A DNA stretch of 5,839 nucleotides, taken from NCBI GenBank assembly GCA_017959135.1, contig JAGDBH010000033.1, positions 1-5,839 on the forward strand, given 5' to 3'. Made by a program: the position numbers and the translations under genes. Positions 5,690 to 5,839 of the stretch are shown here, piece by piece (position 1 is the stretch's first letter; every line of letters begins with the position of its first letter). A model generated the notes under the pieces. That model saw nothing but the letters and a program-made list of their open reading frames with translations, was not told the DNA's origin and searched no databases. Source of the DNA: Succinivibrio sp. GTDB lineage: Bacteria; Pseudomonadota; Gammaproteobacteria; Enterobacterales; Succinivibrionaceae.

Positions 5690-5830
5690 GTGCGCGTCCT
5701 CTCGAATGTCAATACTGACAGGCTTTCTCTTAACTTCCTCTTTTGCCATTTTTTTAATTAGTTCTATGCTTGATTATGTAATGTACTTTAAAGGATGTTT
5801 AATGTAATTCGTTGAGATTCAAATCATTTT

Positions 5831-5836
5831 AAGGGA
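5831..5836 (+). promoter_or_regulatory. Possible ribosome binding site of a gene starting beyond the window
   Basis: AAGGGA lies three bases before the end of the window, so a start codon within the next few bases outside would be well placed. The stretch 5690-5830 otherwise holds no convincing gene on the plus strand. It contains a short perfect inverted repeat TGTCA (5707-5711) / TGACA (5716-5720) and a direct repeat ATGTAAT (5776-5782 and 5802-5808). I could not pick a trustworthy promoter in it. Confidence 0.3.
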
Positions 5837-5839
5837 CGA

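Noticed and set aside
5795..5815. Short plus-strand frame from ATG at 5795
   Set aside because: It stops after six codons (M-F-N-V-I-R) and has no family content.

Overview
The window reads as core chromosome of an AT-leaning gammaproteobacterium. The evidence is the gene order tolA-tolB-pal-cpoB, close length matches to the Escherichia coli Tol-Pal proteins (TolB 429 aa, Pal 173 aa, CpoB 263 aa), a ModF-type double ATPase with the enterobacterial motif pattern, and a two-domain UspE-type universal stress protein. Codon use is distinctive: all 64 glutamines I read in the six genes are CAG. The Succinivibrionaceae/Aeromonadales branch is a plausible home, but that is a guess from composition and protein style.

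Layout. Positions 1-3009 (+ strand) hold the end of the Tol-Pal locus: the last 68 codons of tolA, then tolB, pal and cpoB. A perfect-stem intrinsic terminator sits between pal and cpoB, and cpoB starts with GTG. Positions 3010-3063 are a convergent intergenic gap whose hairpin has its U-tract on the minus strand, so it mainly serves the next gene. Positions 3064-4527 (- strand) are modF. Positions 4528-4746 are a 219-bp, very AT-rich divergent promoter region with a perfect TATAAT in each direction and two inverted repeats, one overlapping each presumed -35 region. Positions 4747-5637 (+) are uspE, with a very strong Shine-Dalgarno sequence and a good terminator after it. Positions 5690-5839 show no convincing gene. 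The last bases look like the ribosome binding site of a gene that starts just outside.

How the genes work together. TolA (inner-membrane-anchored, trans-periplasmic), TolB (periplasmic beta-propeller) and Pal (outer-membrane lipoprotein that binds peptidoglycan) form the energised envelope-constriction machine used at division. CpoB is the periplasmic TPR partner that links Tol to septal peptidoglycan synthesis. modF and uspE are functionally unrelated to Tol-Pal and probably unrelated to each other, apart from sharing a control region.

I found no defence island, mobile element, CRISPR array, RNA gene or obvious new system. The points worth a second look are the total absence of CAA codons, the two inverted repeats in the modF/uspE control region, the rearranged cysteines of the TolA C-terminus, the degenerate first ATP site of ModF, and the terminator that separates cpoB from pal.
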